Notes: a model not told the origin generated them from the sequence alone. 64,000 nt of DNA from Clostridium acidisoli DSM 12555 (GCF_900176305.1 NZ_FWXH01000002.1:868001-932000), one strand, 5' to 3'; counted from the stretch's first letter, positions 6,930 to 16,996 are shown. Numbers and translations are program-made.

Positions 6930-9860
6930 TTACATAAAAATTTCTGTAACTTTATTGAACTTATCTTTGCTTTCCTTTATTTTGAGCTCATTTCCAATTA
7001 CACATAGGTAATTTTTATCCATAACATCCTTTAACATTTTGAAATAATTTCTTATATCTTCTACCTTAGTACTTAAAACTTCTTCCCTGTTTTTTTGTAT
7101 ATCAGCACTGCTTATTTTTCTAAAATAATTTTCATCTGCTTTTTCTCCTTTTTTTCTAGGAGTCAAAATCCTATCTAAATTTGATATGGTTCCAATAATA
7201 TATTTAGTCATTTCGTAATTATCTGCATTAAAATCTTTAACAAATTTATATGCATTATCATAAATACTTAATGTTTCCTTAAGATTTGGATCTCTATAAG
7301 AGTAAAATTCACAGTTTCCACTTTGAGTTATAAGAACTCCACAGCCATAAGCTCCACCCATAACTCTTATGTTATTCCACAAGTAATTTAAATCTAAAAT
7401 GTTTTTTAAAACTTCCATTTTTCCAGAATAGTTATAACCTAATTCTCTAAAGTTAAATCCCTTTGCTACGTACTGAATTTTACTTGAAGTTGTAAATCCC
7501 TCATTCTCAGCACTATTTTTTACATTAACAAGCTTTACACTACTACTTATATTATTATTTTCAATATTAAGTACCTTTAAACTTGTTTCGAATTCTTTAT
7601 AAATTTCTTTTTCTCCTGTAAAACCTACAATTAAATTATCCTTATTAAAGATTAATTTGGAAACTGCTTTTAAATTTTTTCTTATCTCCTCATACCTTTT
7701 ATCTATATTTTTATCAATGTCACATATGAATCTGTAAAAATCAATGCCATTTAACCTTTCATTATATTTCCCCGTACTTGAGAAATATGAACTAAGTCTT
7801 CCTACTGAAACAGAATGACCATTTTGCATTATAGCTATCTCCATTTTTGCCTTAACACCTTGTATAATTTCTTTAAGTCTTTTTTTACTTTCAAAAGAAC
7901 TAGTGTTTACAATCTGATTAATAATTTCTAAAGAATCCACTATTTTATCTGAAAGTACTTTAACTTTAACAATAAACTTAGGATTATACTCATCCACTGA
8001 ATCCTTATTTCCATATGCATTATTTGTAAAAGTTATATCTCCTGTCTTTATATTTATTTCATTTGAGAGTTCCCCATATTCATATTTTTCAGTATCAACT
8101 TTACCTAGAACTTCCGAAAGCAGTGAAAGATATTGAATTTTATCTTGCTCTGTCTTACTGGAATCAAAATACAAATTAAAATATGCTATCTTATTAGTAA
8201 ATATTTCATGATATAATGTTTTAATTCCATGTATTTCTGTCTCAACTATAGGCATTTCTTCACTCTTTTTATCTATATCCTCTATATCAAGTGTAGGTAT
8301 CTTTCTTATGTCTTCCGGTGAATCCTCACTTGCCTGCCTTTTCTTAAGTTTCTCAGTGTCTTCTACAAGTTTGTTTAATTCAACATTATTTAACGATTCC
8401 TTTAATTTCTTTAGTTTTTCATTTTCTGCTTTTAATGCCTTCTCTGCCACAGTTTTTGATGGTTTTACTATAACTAGACTTTCATGCTTACTATCAATAA
8501 GATATTTTTTTATCAAGCTTTCAAAATAATTTTCAGTTAATGCCTTTTTTATTTTTTGTAAAGTGGCCTCAAATTTTAAGTTTATAAGTGGATTTTCATC
8601 ATAAAGCCAGCTATCCATTGCCTTTATACTATAGATAAGACCTTTCGGCATATTCCCGAAATCAGCCTCCCTAAGTTGAAATTCCTTAACGTTTATTGCC
8701 GCCTCTATAAGTTTTTTATCTATTCCATCATCCACTAAATTTTTAAGTGTTTCAAATACTATTTTCTTAAATTGCTCTTTTTTATCTTCGTTTGAATTTT
8801 TCACTATTATACCGAAATAGGGTTGTATTATACTATTGTCATAAATTCCATATACATCTTTTCCTATATTAGCGGCTAATAATGCTTTTTTTAATGGTGC
8901 TGCACTACTTTCCATCAATAAATATTCAATTATATCAAAAGCAAGATATGTTTCTGGATTAGTTGATCTTGAAACAGCAAAATTCAAACTTAAATATGTC
9001 TTATCTTCTTCCGATTCTCCTTGGAGTATTGGATATTCTTCAACAACTTCTTTACTCGTACCAATAGGCTTTTGTATTTCTATTTTAGAATCAACTTGTA
9101 TTTTTTCATAAGAATTTAAATATTCCTTATCTAGATATTCTAACTTTTCGTCTAAATTCATATTTCCATATAAATATATATAACTATTAGCTGGGCTATA
9201 ATATTTTTTATGTGCCTCGATAAAGTTTTTATACGTTAAATCAGGGATGTTCTCTGGATCACCACCTGATTCGAATCCATAAGCAGTATCTGGAAAAAGA
9301 GAATTTTGTATCTTTCTCATAAGAATTCCATCTGGAGATGAAAAAGCTCCCTTCATTTCATTGTAAACAACACCCTTGTAAGTAATTTCTTTATCTGCAC
9401 TGTCAAGTTCATAATGCCAGCCTTCTTGCTTAAAAATTTCTTCGTATTTATATATATTTGGATGAAATACTGCATCCATATAAACTCCAATTAAATTTAC
9501 AAAATCCTTATCATTTTTACTTGCAACTGGATACATAGTTTTATCACTAAAAGTAAACGCATTTAAAAATGTATTCAAAGATCCCTTTAAAAGTTCTACA
9601 AATGGTTCCTTAACAGGATATTTTGATGACCCACACAATACAGAATGCTCTAAGATGTGAAAAACTCCCGTACTGTCCTTAGGAGGTGTTCTAAAGCTAA
9701 TAGAAAAAACCTTGTTATCTTCATCATTATCTAAGTGTATTAATTTTGCTCCACTTTTTATGTGCTCAAACATAAGTGCTTTTGATTTTATTCCATTGAT
9801 ATCTTCTTCTTGTAAAAATTTAAAACCATGATAAACCTCGCCATTTTTAAAACAACTCAT
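6930..9860 (-). CDS. M16C-family zinc metallopeptidase (PreP/insulinase-like)
   Basis: A peptidase of 976 residues, the normal length for the presequence-protease (M16C) family. The inverted zinc motif HILEH is at 68-72 (HVF/HxxEH class), and the downstream GVVYNEMKGAF segment carries the expected third zinc-ligand Glu. M16C enzymes are two halves joined by a helical linker; the charged region near residues 460-520 fits that linker. It degrades unfolded peptides in a closed chamber. No signal peptide, so cytoplasmic. I start at the ATG at 9860, preceded by GGTGAG; the reading frame stays open six codons upstream without a better ribosome site. It is probably monocistronic. Confidence 0.92.
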   Translation of the reverse strand: MSCFKNGEVYHGFKFLQEEDINGIKSKALMFEHIKSGAKLIHLDNDEDNKVFSISFRTPPKDSTGVFHILEHSVLCGSSKYPVKEPFVELLKGSLNTFLNAFTFSDKTMYPVASKNDKDFVNLIGVYMDAVFHPNIYKYEEIFKQEGWHYELDSADKEITYKGVVYNEMKGAFSSPDGILMRKIQNSLFPDTAYGFESGGDPENIPDLTYKNFIEAHKKYYSPANSYIYLYGNMNLDEKLEYLDKEYLNSYEKIQVDSKIEIQKPIGTSKEVVEEYPILQGESEEDKTYLSLNFAVSRSTNPETYLAFDIIEYLLMESSAAPLKKALLAANIGKDVYGIYDNSIIQPYFGIIVKNSNEDKKEQFKKIVFETLKNLVDDGIDKKLIEAAINVKEFQLREADFGNMPKGLIYSIKAMDSWLYDENPLINLKFEATLQKIKKALTENYFESLIKKYLIDSKHESLVIVKPSKTVAEKALKAENEKLKKLKESLNNVELNKLVEDTEKLKKRQASEDSPEDIRKIPTLDIEDIDKKSEEMPIVETEIHGIKTLYHEIFTNKIAYFNLYFDSSKTEQDKIQYLSLLSEVLGKVDTEKYEYGELSNEINIKTGDITFTNNAYGNKDSVDEYNPKFIVKVKVLSDKIVDSLEIINQIVNTSSFESKKRLKEIIQGVKAKMEIAIMQNGHSVSVGRLSSYFSSTGKYNERLNGIDFYRFICDIDKNIDKRYEEIRKNLKAVSKLIFNKDNLIVGFTGEKEIYKEFETSLKVLNIENNNISSSVKLVNVKNSAENEGFTTSSKIQYVAKGFNFRELGYNYSGKMEVLKNILDLNYLWNNIRVMGGAYGCGVLITQSGNCEFYSYRDPNLKETLSIYDNAYKFVKDFNADNYEMTKYIIGTISNLDRILTPRKKGEKADENYFRKISSADIQKNREEVLSTKVEDIRNYFKMLKDVMDKNYLCVIGNELKIKESKDKFNKVTEIFM

Positions 9861-9979
9861 AATTAATCTCACCCACATTTCATAATATTTTTACATTTTA
9901 ATTCCTTATATAAATATATTACTATATTTTGGGTCATTAAATAAACACTCTTTTCTCAATAATTAATATTATCCACAAT

Positions 9980-10043
9980 AAAAACTGTACCATATCCTAA
10001 GTTTTTTATAAATTAACTAACCTTAGGCTATGATACAGTTTTT
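9980..10043. terminator. Long imperfect terminator hairpin
   Basis: AAAAACTGTA (9980-9989) pairs with TACAGTTTTT (10034-10043), and CCTAAG pairs with CTTAGG inside. It is downstream of the symporter gene, which is on the minus strand and ends at 10112. The flanking A and T runs make it usable in both directions. Confidence 0.75.
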
Positions 10044-10111
10044 ACACTTCTATGAATTTTATGAGTAACTAAACGCACACGTTAACATAAATATCATTAT
10101 GTGTTCTTTGA

Positions 10112-11494
10112 TTATTCTTTAGATGATTTTCTTGAACGTAATTCAGCTATTATTTCAGAGAATTTCGCATCAGAAAGATTATATAATACACCTAATACAA
10201 TAGCAGCCATTAAAAGCGCAAAAGCTGGATACAATAAAAGTAATCCCTTTATTCCAAGCAAAGCGTGTGCACTTTGTTTAGCATTAGCAACATAACCAAC
10301 TACCCCTAGCCCTACACCTGCTAAAGCACCTGCTATGGATTGAGCAATCTTTCTTGAGAAATTGAAAACTGAATAAGTAATTCCTTCTCTTCTCTCTCCA
10401 GTTTTCCATTCACCATAGTCAATTGCATCAGAAACAAAAGCCCATGTAATAGCATTTGGTATGCTTATACCTACAAATGCTATAGCTGCAAGTATTATAA
10501 ATATAACAAAATGAGTTCCTGGAAGTAAAAAGTTTATAGTATCAGCTATAACACTCATTGAGAATCCTATAATTGTAGTTTTCTTTTTCCCAAATTTTTT
10601 AACAAGTTTAGGAACAAAAGAAACACCTGCTACAGCACATCCAATAGTAAAGAAATTTACATATGCGACAAGTCTTGCATTACCTAAATTGTATTTGCAA
10701 TAATAAACAATCATTGCAGTCTTAATATTATAAGCAGAAATAGAGAATATTGTCATAAGAATCAATGTAAGTAGTGCTCTATTATGAACAATTGCATTTG
10801 CTAGTGTACGTGGTGTTATTTTTTCTTCCTTCTTAGGATCATGAATTACAACTTCTGTTGTATTTTTATAAGTTGTATAGAAAGCACAGACACCTATAAA
10901 TCCCATTACTGCTGTAATTATAGGATATCCTATTCTTGGATTACCAAACAAAGTTACAAGTGGTATAAATACTACACCAGTTATCAATAATGCAGCTGAT
11001 GATCCTACTTGTCTAAATGTTGCTAATAAAGTTCTCTCCTGAGTATTCTGAGTTATAACAGATCCAAGTGATCCGTATGGAACATTAGTAAATGAATATA
11101 AAAGTCCCCATAACATATATGTTGCATAAGCAAATATTAATTTTGATCCTGGTGTTTTAGCAGGATTTGTAAATGTAATAACTGTCATAATTGCTAGTAA
11201 AATGCTTGAAAAAAACATTACTGTTCTAAATTTTCCATGTTTGTCTGGTTTTCTTGAATCTATTAATGTTCCTGCTAATGGATCCATAAAAGCATCAAAT
11301 ATTTTTGTAAATAAGAAAATGCCTCCTGCTGCCGAAGCTGCTATCCCTACAACATCAGTATAAAACTGGAGCAAATACGCCTGTCCTAGATCAAACATAA
11401 ACCCATTTCCAAAATCTCCTAATCCATATGAGATTTTTTCCTTTAAAGTTAACTTTTTGTCACCCTTATCTACCTTATTTCCCTTATTTTCCAT
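10112..11494 (-). CDS. GPH-family (MelB-like) sugar:cation symporter
   Basis: A 460-residue integral membrane protein with about 12 hydrophobic segments. The N-terminus (KISYGLGDFGNGFMFDLGQ and DAFMDPLAGTLID) is diagnostic of glycoside-pentoside-hexuronide:cation symporters such as MelB/YicJ. The Asp residues in the DAFMDP and GTLID motifs correspond to the cation site region. A central cytoplasmic loop (about 205-225) is highly charged. GGAGGG precedes the ATG. No glycosidase gene is next to it, so the sugar is unknown. A cre-like sequence about 200 bp upstream suggests catabolite control. The long upstream gap (11495-11765) holds no gene. Confidence 0.9.
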   Translation of the reverse strand: MENKGNKVDKGDKKLTLKEKISYGLGDFGNGFMFDLGQAYLLQFYTDVVGIAASAAGGIFLFTKIFDAFMDPLAGTLIDSRKPDKHGKFRTVMFFSSILLAIMTVITFTNPAKTPGSKLIFAYATYMLWGLLYSFTNVPYGSLGSVITQNTQERTLLATFRQVGSSAALLITGVVFIPLVTLFGNPRIGYPIITAVMGFIGVCAFYTTYKNTTEVVIHDPKKEEKITPRTLANAIVHNRALLTLILMTIFSISAYNIKTAMIVYYCKYNLGNARLVAYVNFFTIGCAVAGVSFVPKLVKKFGKKKTTIIGFSMSVIADTINFLLPGTHFVIFIILAAIAFVGISIPNAITWAFVSDAIDYGEWKTGERREGITYSVFNFSRKIAQSIAGALAGVGLGVVGYVANAKQSAHALLGIKGLLLLYPAFALLMAAIVLGVLYNLSDAKFSEIIAELRSRKSSKE

Positions 11495-11691
11495 GTAATA
11501 ATCCCTCCATAAGTTTTTTTATTTGCATCTAAAATTTCATGCCTTGCTTAACAAACGATTACATGTATACTTATATTTCCCCCTCCATTCTGTTTTGAAC
11601 ACGATAACAAATTTTACAATCCTTTATTGTAGTTACTTATACAATATAGACGGACAAGTTTGTGTAACGTATAATAATTTGTCGTTATTTT

Positions 11692-11705
11692 TGGAAACGT
11701 TAACA
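11692..11705. promoter_or_regulatory. cre-like catabolite response element
   Basis: TGGAAACGTTAACA matches the cre consensus TGWAANCGNTNWCA at all but one position. It lies about 200 bp upstream of the GPH sugar symporter start, so CcpA control of this transporter is likely. The distance to the promoter is not known. Confidence 0.5.
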
Positions 11706-11765
11706 ATGTTTCTTTTTTTATTATACCCTATTTGGGGTTTATTTCAATAGTTTTTTGTTTATTTA

Positions 11766-12266
11766 TCAATTTTTTATTTTTTTCTTTGTTAACGTTAAAA
11801 AGCTATAAGCAATTTTCTGCTTATCATCAATATAGCCAGTTTCTTCATCTTCTATATCCCACTCAGAATATTTTAATTCTTTAAAAAAAGTATCTGCGTT
11901 AAATGTTTTGAAAATTTTTGTAAGATATATTTTATTACAATATGGAAGCAAAAGCTTATAAATTTCTCCTCCACCTATAACAAAATATTGCTTTTTCTCT
12001 TCTAAAGAATTTAACAACTCTTCCAAAGAATGTACAACAATAACCCTGCTGTCTTGTGATTTATAATCCAAATTTCTAGTTAGTACAATATGTTGTCGTC
12101 CTTGTAATATGTTAGGAAGTGATTCAAAAGTTTTCCTTCCCATGATTATAGTGTTTCCATATGTTATTTTTTTAAACCTCTTAAGATCTTTGGGAAAATG
12201 TACTAATAATGAATTATCTTTTCCTATGGCAAAATTATTAGCAATGGCCACTACAATATTTAACAT
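11766..12266 (-). CDS. folA: Dihydrofolate reductase
   Basis: NADPH-dependent reduction of dihydrofolate to tetrahydrofolate. The protein has 166 residues, the usual length. Visible motifs are AIGKDNSLL at the N-terminus, the catalytic acid in PKDLKRFK, the NADPH segment TIIMGRKTFESLP, and FVIGGGEIYKLLLPYCNKIYLT near the C-terminus. One oddity: the near-invariant Trp of the LLWHLP segment is Val here (LLVHFP), next to the folate site. No thymidylate synthase gene is adjacent. AAGGTGG precedes the ATG. It lies 13 bp from the DUF6054 gene and may share its transcript. Confidence 0.93.
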   Translation of the reverse strand: MLNIVVAIANNFAIGKDNSLLVHFPKDLKRFKKITYGNTIIMGRKTFESLPNILQGRQHIVLTRNLDYKSQDSRVIVVHSLEELLNSLEEKKQYFVIGGGEIYKLLLPYCNKIYLTKIFKTFNADTFFKELKYSEWDIEDEETGYIDDKQKIAYSFLTLTKKKIKN

Positions 12267-12279
12267 TTATAAAACCACC

Positions 12280-12594
12280 TTATCTCAATATGTTTTCTAT
12301 CTCATCTATAAAGCTATCACTAGCTCCCCAATCAAATTTTAAAAACACCCCTTCTGAACTTGCTGTTGATATTACTCTTATGTTTGTTTTACCATAAAGA
12401 TTGTCAGCTATAACAACCAAAGCTACTCTATTTTTAACTCTGAAAAAATACTTTTCATAAACTAATGTTCCTATATATTTTTTATCATCAACTTGATGAA
12501 ACTCTTCATGTATCAAGTCTGCATCAAGATTGTTTTTAATTTTTGTTAAAACATCATTGGGCAATAAATCTACAGTTAAATCTTTTTTACTCAT
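12280..12594 (-). CDS. DUF6054 family protein
   Basis: A small soluble protein of 104 residues beginning MSKKDLTVDLLPNDVL, recognised as DUF6054, a family of unknown function common in Firmicutes. It has a LIHEEFH segment and strand-rich C-terminal half (YFFRVKNRVALVVIA). The ATG at 12594 has a GGAGGTG site six bases upstream; a longer reading frame to 12627 is not needed. It is 13 bp upstream of the dihydrofolate reductase gene, in the same direction, so cotranscription is likely. No catalytic motif can be assigned. Confidence 0.7.
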   Translation of the reverse strand: MSKKDLTVDLLPNDVLTKIKNNLDADLIHEEFHQVDDKKYIGTLVYEKYFFRVKNRVALVVIADNLYGKTNIRVISTASSEGVFLKFDWGASDSFIDEIENILR

Positions 12595-12721
12595 CAATTC
12601 CACCTCCAAATTTATATCATACATCATATTAATTTAATATGTTTAATTATAACATTATATTGAAATTAATGTTATATTAACCTAAATATATAATCAAAAA
12701 TCACAGTCATTTTTCCCATTA

Positions 12722-12749
12722 TTTAACATGTATTTAACTATAATTTAAT
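12722..12749 (+). promoter_or_regulatory. Putative PhoP box: three TTTAAY repeats at 11-bp period
   Basis: TTTAAC at 12722, TTTAAC at 12733 and TTTAAT at 12744 occur with exact 11-bp spacing, the pattern of PhoP-binding direct repeats (TTWACA-type, one helical turn apart) in Gram-positive bacteria. They end 60 bp before the start of a secreted nucleotide phosphoesterase, a typical phosphate-starvation gene. A weaker fourth repeat (TAATTA) is at 12755. Confidence 0.6.
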
Positions 12750-12809
12750 CCTAATAATTAATATATATGCTATCTTTATGTATGAGAAAAATCAAGTGAG
12801 GGGATAATA

Positions 12810-15800
12810 TTGTTTAAATTAACTAAATCTCGAAAATGGATGTCAAAGCTTCTAGTCGCACTAATCATAATTTCCAATTTTCTAAACGGATTTCCTACAG
12901 CCATGTATGCTACTACAATTAACAAAACCTTCGATCTTGTTGAAATTACAGATTTTCATGGGGCACTTCAAGACACAAGTAACCCAACAAATCCTGTAGC
13001 TGCAGTGCTAGGAAATCGAATTAAAGCTGTTAAGTCTACTAATCCAGATACTATTATTTTTGGAGGTGGAGATTTATACCAAGGAACAGCCACATCCAAC
13101 ATTCTAAAAGGTGTTCCAGTCCAGCAGGTTATGAGCAATCTAGGTATGGATTTTACGGCCTTAGGCAATCATGAATTTGATTGGGGATTAGATACAATAA
13201 CAAATACTACAATGAAGAATGCTTCCTACAACATAATATGTGCAAATTTATATAATAAAAATTCAGATGGCACAAATGGAAAGCGAGTTTTTAATCCTTA
13301 TAAAATTATTACAAAAGACGGTGTAAGAATTGCCTTTATAGGAGCAATTACAAATGATACACCAAACATTGTTATGCCTGCCTATGTTTCCAATAAAAAT
13401 TTTACAGATGTTGCATCAGAAATTAACAATGTTGCAAAAGATATTAAAAATAACAACAAAGCAGATATTGTTATAGCTGTAATTCATGAAGGTGGCGACA
13501 CCCTAGACAGTATAGTGAATAAGCTTTCCAATGTAAATGCAGTATTCGGAGGACATTCACATACAATAGAAGAAAAATTAGTTAATGGTATACCTGTTGT
13601 AAATTCTAATTGTAGCGGAAAAGGTTACGGAGATTTAAAAATGACAATCACCTCTGACAATAAAGTTAGTTTTCCAAACGTTACTTCAAGTTACATTGCT
13701 TTAGACAATAAAAATGGTTATAAAGCTCCCAATCCTGTAATTGATACGAGTATACAAAAAATAGTTGATACTGCTAATGCTTCCATTGGTTCAACAACTA
13801 ATAAAGTTATTGGAAACATAAGCTCTGATTTAAATAGAAATCAAGATCAACAGCCTTATGGTGAATCAAAATTAGGAAATTGGGTAGCAGATGTAGTAAA
13901 AAATTATGCAAAAGCAGATATTGGTGTTACCAATAATGGTGGTCTTAGAACAGATTTAAATAAAGGAAATTTAACCTATGGTCAACTTTATGCATTTATG
14001 CCTTTCGACAATGAAATTGATACTGTGACTGTTAAAAAATCTCAATTAAAAGCTATTTTGGAACAAGCAGTTGGAACCTATCCTGATCCAAACAATGCAT
14101 CTAATACCATAGGTGGAAAAGGAATTCAAATTTCAGGAATTAAATTTACTTATACCCCATCACAGCCTTTTGGCAGTAGAGTAACAAATATCACCAAAGA
14201 GGATGGAACAGCTATTAATGATACTGACAAACTAAAGCTTGCAGGCCCAGATTTTGTTCTTACAGGTGGAGATGGTTTTACAGAATTTAATGATTCATCT
14301 ATTAAAAACACTTTATTTGATACTCATAAGCTTGTTCGTGATGCTTTAGTGGAGGACGTCACAGCTAATAACACAATTAACTATGTTATGGATAATAGAA
14401 TCACCCCACAAGCACAAACAAACCCAGTAGCTTCTATGAGTATATCAGATGCAAGGAAATTAACCTCTGGTAATGTTACAGTTACTGGAATTGTAACAAC
14501 AATCAACGGAAGTAATATTTTTATTCAAGACAATAATGCAGGAATTTGTGTTTATAATTCTAAAGCTAAGTCTACAGTAAAAAAAGGAGATCAAATTCAG
14601 GTTACAGGTCCACTATCTATTTATAACAATCTCTTAGAAATCACACCACAGGATGCTAGTAAAGTTGCTACTTTAAGTACAGGAAATACAGTAAATCCTA
14701 AAGCAGTTAATATAGCAGACATTAACGAAAGTTTAGAAGGTCAGTTAGTAGAATTAAATAACGTAACACTAAGCACTTATGATGCATCAGCTGATTCCAC
14801 AATAAATGATTCTACTGGAAGCATTGACATCTATAAAATGCCAGCTTTAAATGGAATTTCTGCTAATGATAAAGTAAATGTTATAGGCGTAGTTTCACAA
14901 TATCAAACAAATTATGAACTTATTGTAGACCAGCCTTCAAACGTAACAAAGGTAAGTAGCGGCGGTAACCAAACAAATAATTCCTCAACTATTTCAATAA
15001 TGGCAACAGCAGATATACATGGACATGTGCTTAACTATGACTATGCAACTGACAAAGCACCTTCAGCATCGGTAGGTTTAGCCAAAGTATCAACTTATGT
15101 AAATAGTGTAAGAAATACAAATCCAAACACTATGCTAATAGATGATGGTGATACTATTCAAGGAACACCTCTTTCCTATTATTTTGATAAGATAGACACC
15201 ACATCTGAATACCCCTTAATGAAGGTAATGGGTTCCATGAAATATGATACTTGGACTCTTGGAAACCATGAATTTAACTACGGCCTACCAACATTAAATA
15301 GAGTTATAGATGATGCTAAAAAAGAGGGTATTAGTGTATTGTCAGCAAACACTTATAACAGTGATAATACAAACTTTGTTAAGCCATATTATATTAAGAG
15401 CTTTAATGTTAATGGAAAAACAATTAAAGTAGGAATCCTAGGCCTTACAACAAAATGTATACCGGATTGGGAAGATCCTTCTCATTATGCAGTTCTTCAT
15501 TTTAATGATTTGGTAAGTGAAGCAAAATTATGGGTACCAAAGGTTAAAGCTGCTGGGGCAGATGTAATTATTGTAGCTGCACACAGTGGAGAAGAAAGTG
15601 CATCTGACGTTATACCTGAAAATCAAGTAAAAGCTATAGCTACTCAAGTTTCAGGAATAGACGCCATAGTGGCAGGACATGTTCATAACACAGTAAATGA
15701 TTTAAGTTTAAAAAATCCAAATGGTAAAGTTGTACCAGTAGTTGAACCAAATAAATGGGGAGCCTACGTTTCTCAAATAGATATAGACATTGATGCAAAT

Positions 15801-16928
15801 GGTACTTTTACTGGCTTAAATACAAAAAATATTCAAATGAATAATACTATTGCTGAAGACCCTAAAGTAGTTCAGTTAATTCAGCCCTACCAAGATAAAA
15901 CTTTAAGTTATACACAAACTAAACTTGGAACTTCAACTGGAGAATTTAAAGGTGATTCTCAAACTACAGGACCAACTCCAATAATGGAATTAATTAACAA
16001 GGTGCAAAAGGATGCAGCAGGTACCGAGCTTTCAATAGCAGCACCGTTAAGTTCATCAGCATATATTCCAAAGGGTGATGTAACTATAAAGGATATTATG
16101 TCTGTATATGTTTATGAGAATTATTTGTATGGAGTAAAAATGACTGGTAAACAGTTAAAAAATTGGATGGAGTTTTCTGTAAGATATTACAAGCAAGTAA
16201 TGAATGCAAGTGATCCAATTACTAAAGACTCTACCTTAAACGTTCCAGATTATAATTTAGACCAATTATATGGCGCAACCTATGATGTAGATTTAACACA
16301 ACCAGCATGTACTGTAGATTCAACTACGGGAAGGGTACTTTCCGGTAACAGGATAAAAAATTTAAAAATAAATGGAGTATTAGTTAAGGATACAGATTTA
16401 TTTACTGTTGCTATTAATGACTACAGATACAATGGTGGTGGTGGATTTATGAAGGCAGCTGGATTAAGTAATACGGATCCTAGTATTGTAACCTACAGTT
16501 CTGCTAAGTCCCTAGGTGATGACTGCCAAGTGAGAAGTCTTATGATGAACTATATTTCAAATAATAAGACAATAACTCCAGACTGTTCAAACAACTGGAA
16601 GGTATATACAACTCCTGTAACTGAAGAAACAGATACTAACCCCGTGACACCTCTTCCTATTACACCAATAGCACCAACGCCAGTTACCCCAGCACCAATA
16701 AGTCCTGCTCCATTAAACCCTGGACAAAATCAGGCACCTACTGGTGTAAATAATTCAGTAGCTTCGGCGGTTCAAGACGCTAAACAAAATAATATCGGAG
16801 TTCAAAAACTACCCCAAACAGGTTCAGCAATTGATTCTTTGGTCTTAATTGAGTTTGGAACCTTAGCCTTAGGTTTAGGGGTAATTATGCTAACTGTCTA
16901 TAAAAAAAGAAGCAAAAAAGCAGCTTAA
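12810..16928 (+). CDS. Double 5'-nucleotidase/2',3'-cyclic phosphodiesterase, LPXTG-anchored (YfkN-like)
   Basis: A cell-wall enzyme of 1372 residues that releases phosphate from extracellular nucleotides. Order: signal peptide (1-35, ending TAMYA), metallophosphoesterase 1 (ITDFHG near 46, GGGDLYQG, ALGNHEFDWG, GGHSHT), 5'-nucleotidase C-terminal domain 1 (about 335-510), an OB-like domain (about 545-680), metallophosphoesterase 2 (TADIHGH, DDGDTIQG, LGNHEFNYG, AGHVHN), C-terminal domain 2 (about 1030-1245), a Pro-rich wall spacer (about 1262-1305), then LPQTG (1334-1338), a hydrophobic helix and a KKRSKK tail for sortase. Both metal-site sets look intact. The layout matches trifunctional YfkN of Bacillus. 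Start is a TTG with GAGGGG six bases upstream. A Pho-box-like array precedes it. Confidence 0.93.
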   Translation: MFKLTKSRKWMSKLLVALIIISNFLNGFPTAMYATTINKTFDLVEITDFHGALQDTSNPTNPVAAVLGNRIKAVKSTNPDTIIFGGGDLYQGTATSNILKGVPVQQVMSNLGMDFTALGNHEFDWGLDTITNTTMKNASYNIICANLYNKNSDGTNGKRVFNPYKIITKDGVRIAFIGAITNDTPNIVMPAYVSNKNFTDVASEINNVAKDIKNNNKADIVIAVIHEGGDTLDSIVNKLSNVNAVFGGHSHTIEEKLVNGIPVVNSNCSGKGYGDLKMTITSDNKVSFPNVTSSYIALDNKNGYKAPNPVIDTSIQKIVDTANASIGSTTNKVIGNISSDLNRNQDQQPYGESKLGNWVADVVKNYAKADIGVTNNGGLRTDLNKGNLTYGQLYAFMPFDNEIDTVTVKKSQLKAILEQAVGTYPDPNNASNTIGGKGIQISGIKFTYTPSQPFGSRVTNITKEDGTAINDTDKLKLAGPDFVLTGGDGFTEFNDSSIKNTLFDTHKLVRDALVEDVTANNTINYVMDNRITPQAQTNPVASMSISDARKLTSGNVTVTGIVTTINGSNIFIQDNNAGICVYNSKAKSTVKKGDQIQVTGPLSIYNNLLEITPQDASKVATLSTGNTVNPKAVNIADINESLEGQLVELNNVTLSTYDASADSTINDSTGSIDIYKMPALNGISANDKVNVIGVVSQYQTNYELIVDQPSNVTKVSSGGNQTNNSSTISIMATADIHGHVLNYDYATDKAPSASVGLAKVSTYVNSVRNTNPNTMLIDDGDTIQGTPLSYYFDKIDTTSEYPLMKVMGSMKYDTWTLGNHEFNYGLPTLNRVIDDAKKEGISVLSANTYNSDNTNFVKPYYIKSFNVNGKTIKVGILGLTTKCIPDWEDPSHYAVLHFNDLVSEAKLWVPKVKAAGADVIIVAAHSGEESASDVIPENQVKAIATQVSGIDAIVAGHVHNTVNDLSLKNPNGKVVPVVEPNKWGAYVSQIDIDIDANGTFTGLNTKNIQMNNTIAEDPKVVQLIQPYQDKTLSYTQTKLGTSTGEFKGDSQTTGPTPIMELINKVQKDAAGTELSIAAPLSSSAYIPKGDVTIKDIMSVYVYENYLYGVKMTGKQLKNWMEFSVRYYKQVMNASDPITKDSTLNVPDYNLDQLYGATYDVDLTQPACTVDSTTGRVLSGNRIKNLKINGVLVKDTDLFTVAINDYRYNGGGGFMKAAGLSNTDPSIVTYSSAKSLGDDCQVRSLMMNYISNNKTITPDCSNNWKVYTTPVTEETDTNPVTPLPITPIAPTPVTPAPISPAPLNPGQNQAPTGVNNSVASAVQDAKQNNIGVQKLPQTGSAIDSLVLIEFGTLALGLGVIMLTVYKKRSKKAA

Positions 16929-16996
16929 TAATAGGATTTAAATCATTGACATGTTGTTTTATAGATAAGTAACAATATATATTAATTTTTAAGGGG

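Noticed and set aside
11495-11765. Possible riboswitch in the 270-bp region upstream of the symporter
   Set aside because: No convincing conserved stem set or terminator/antiterminator was found; only a cre-like site is supported.
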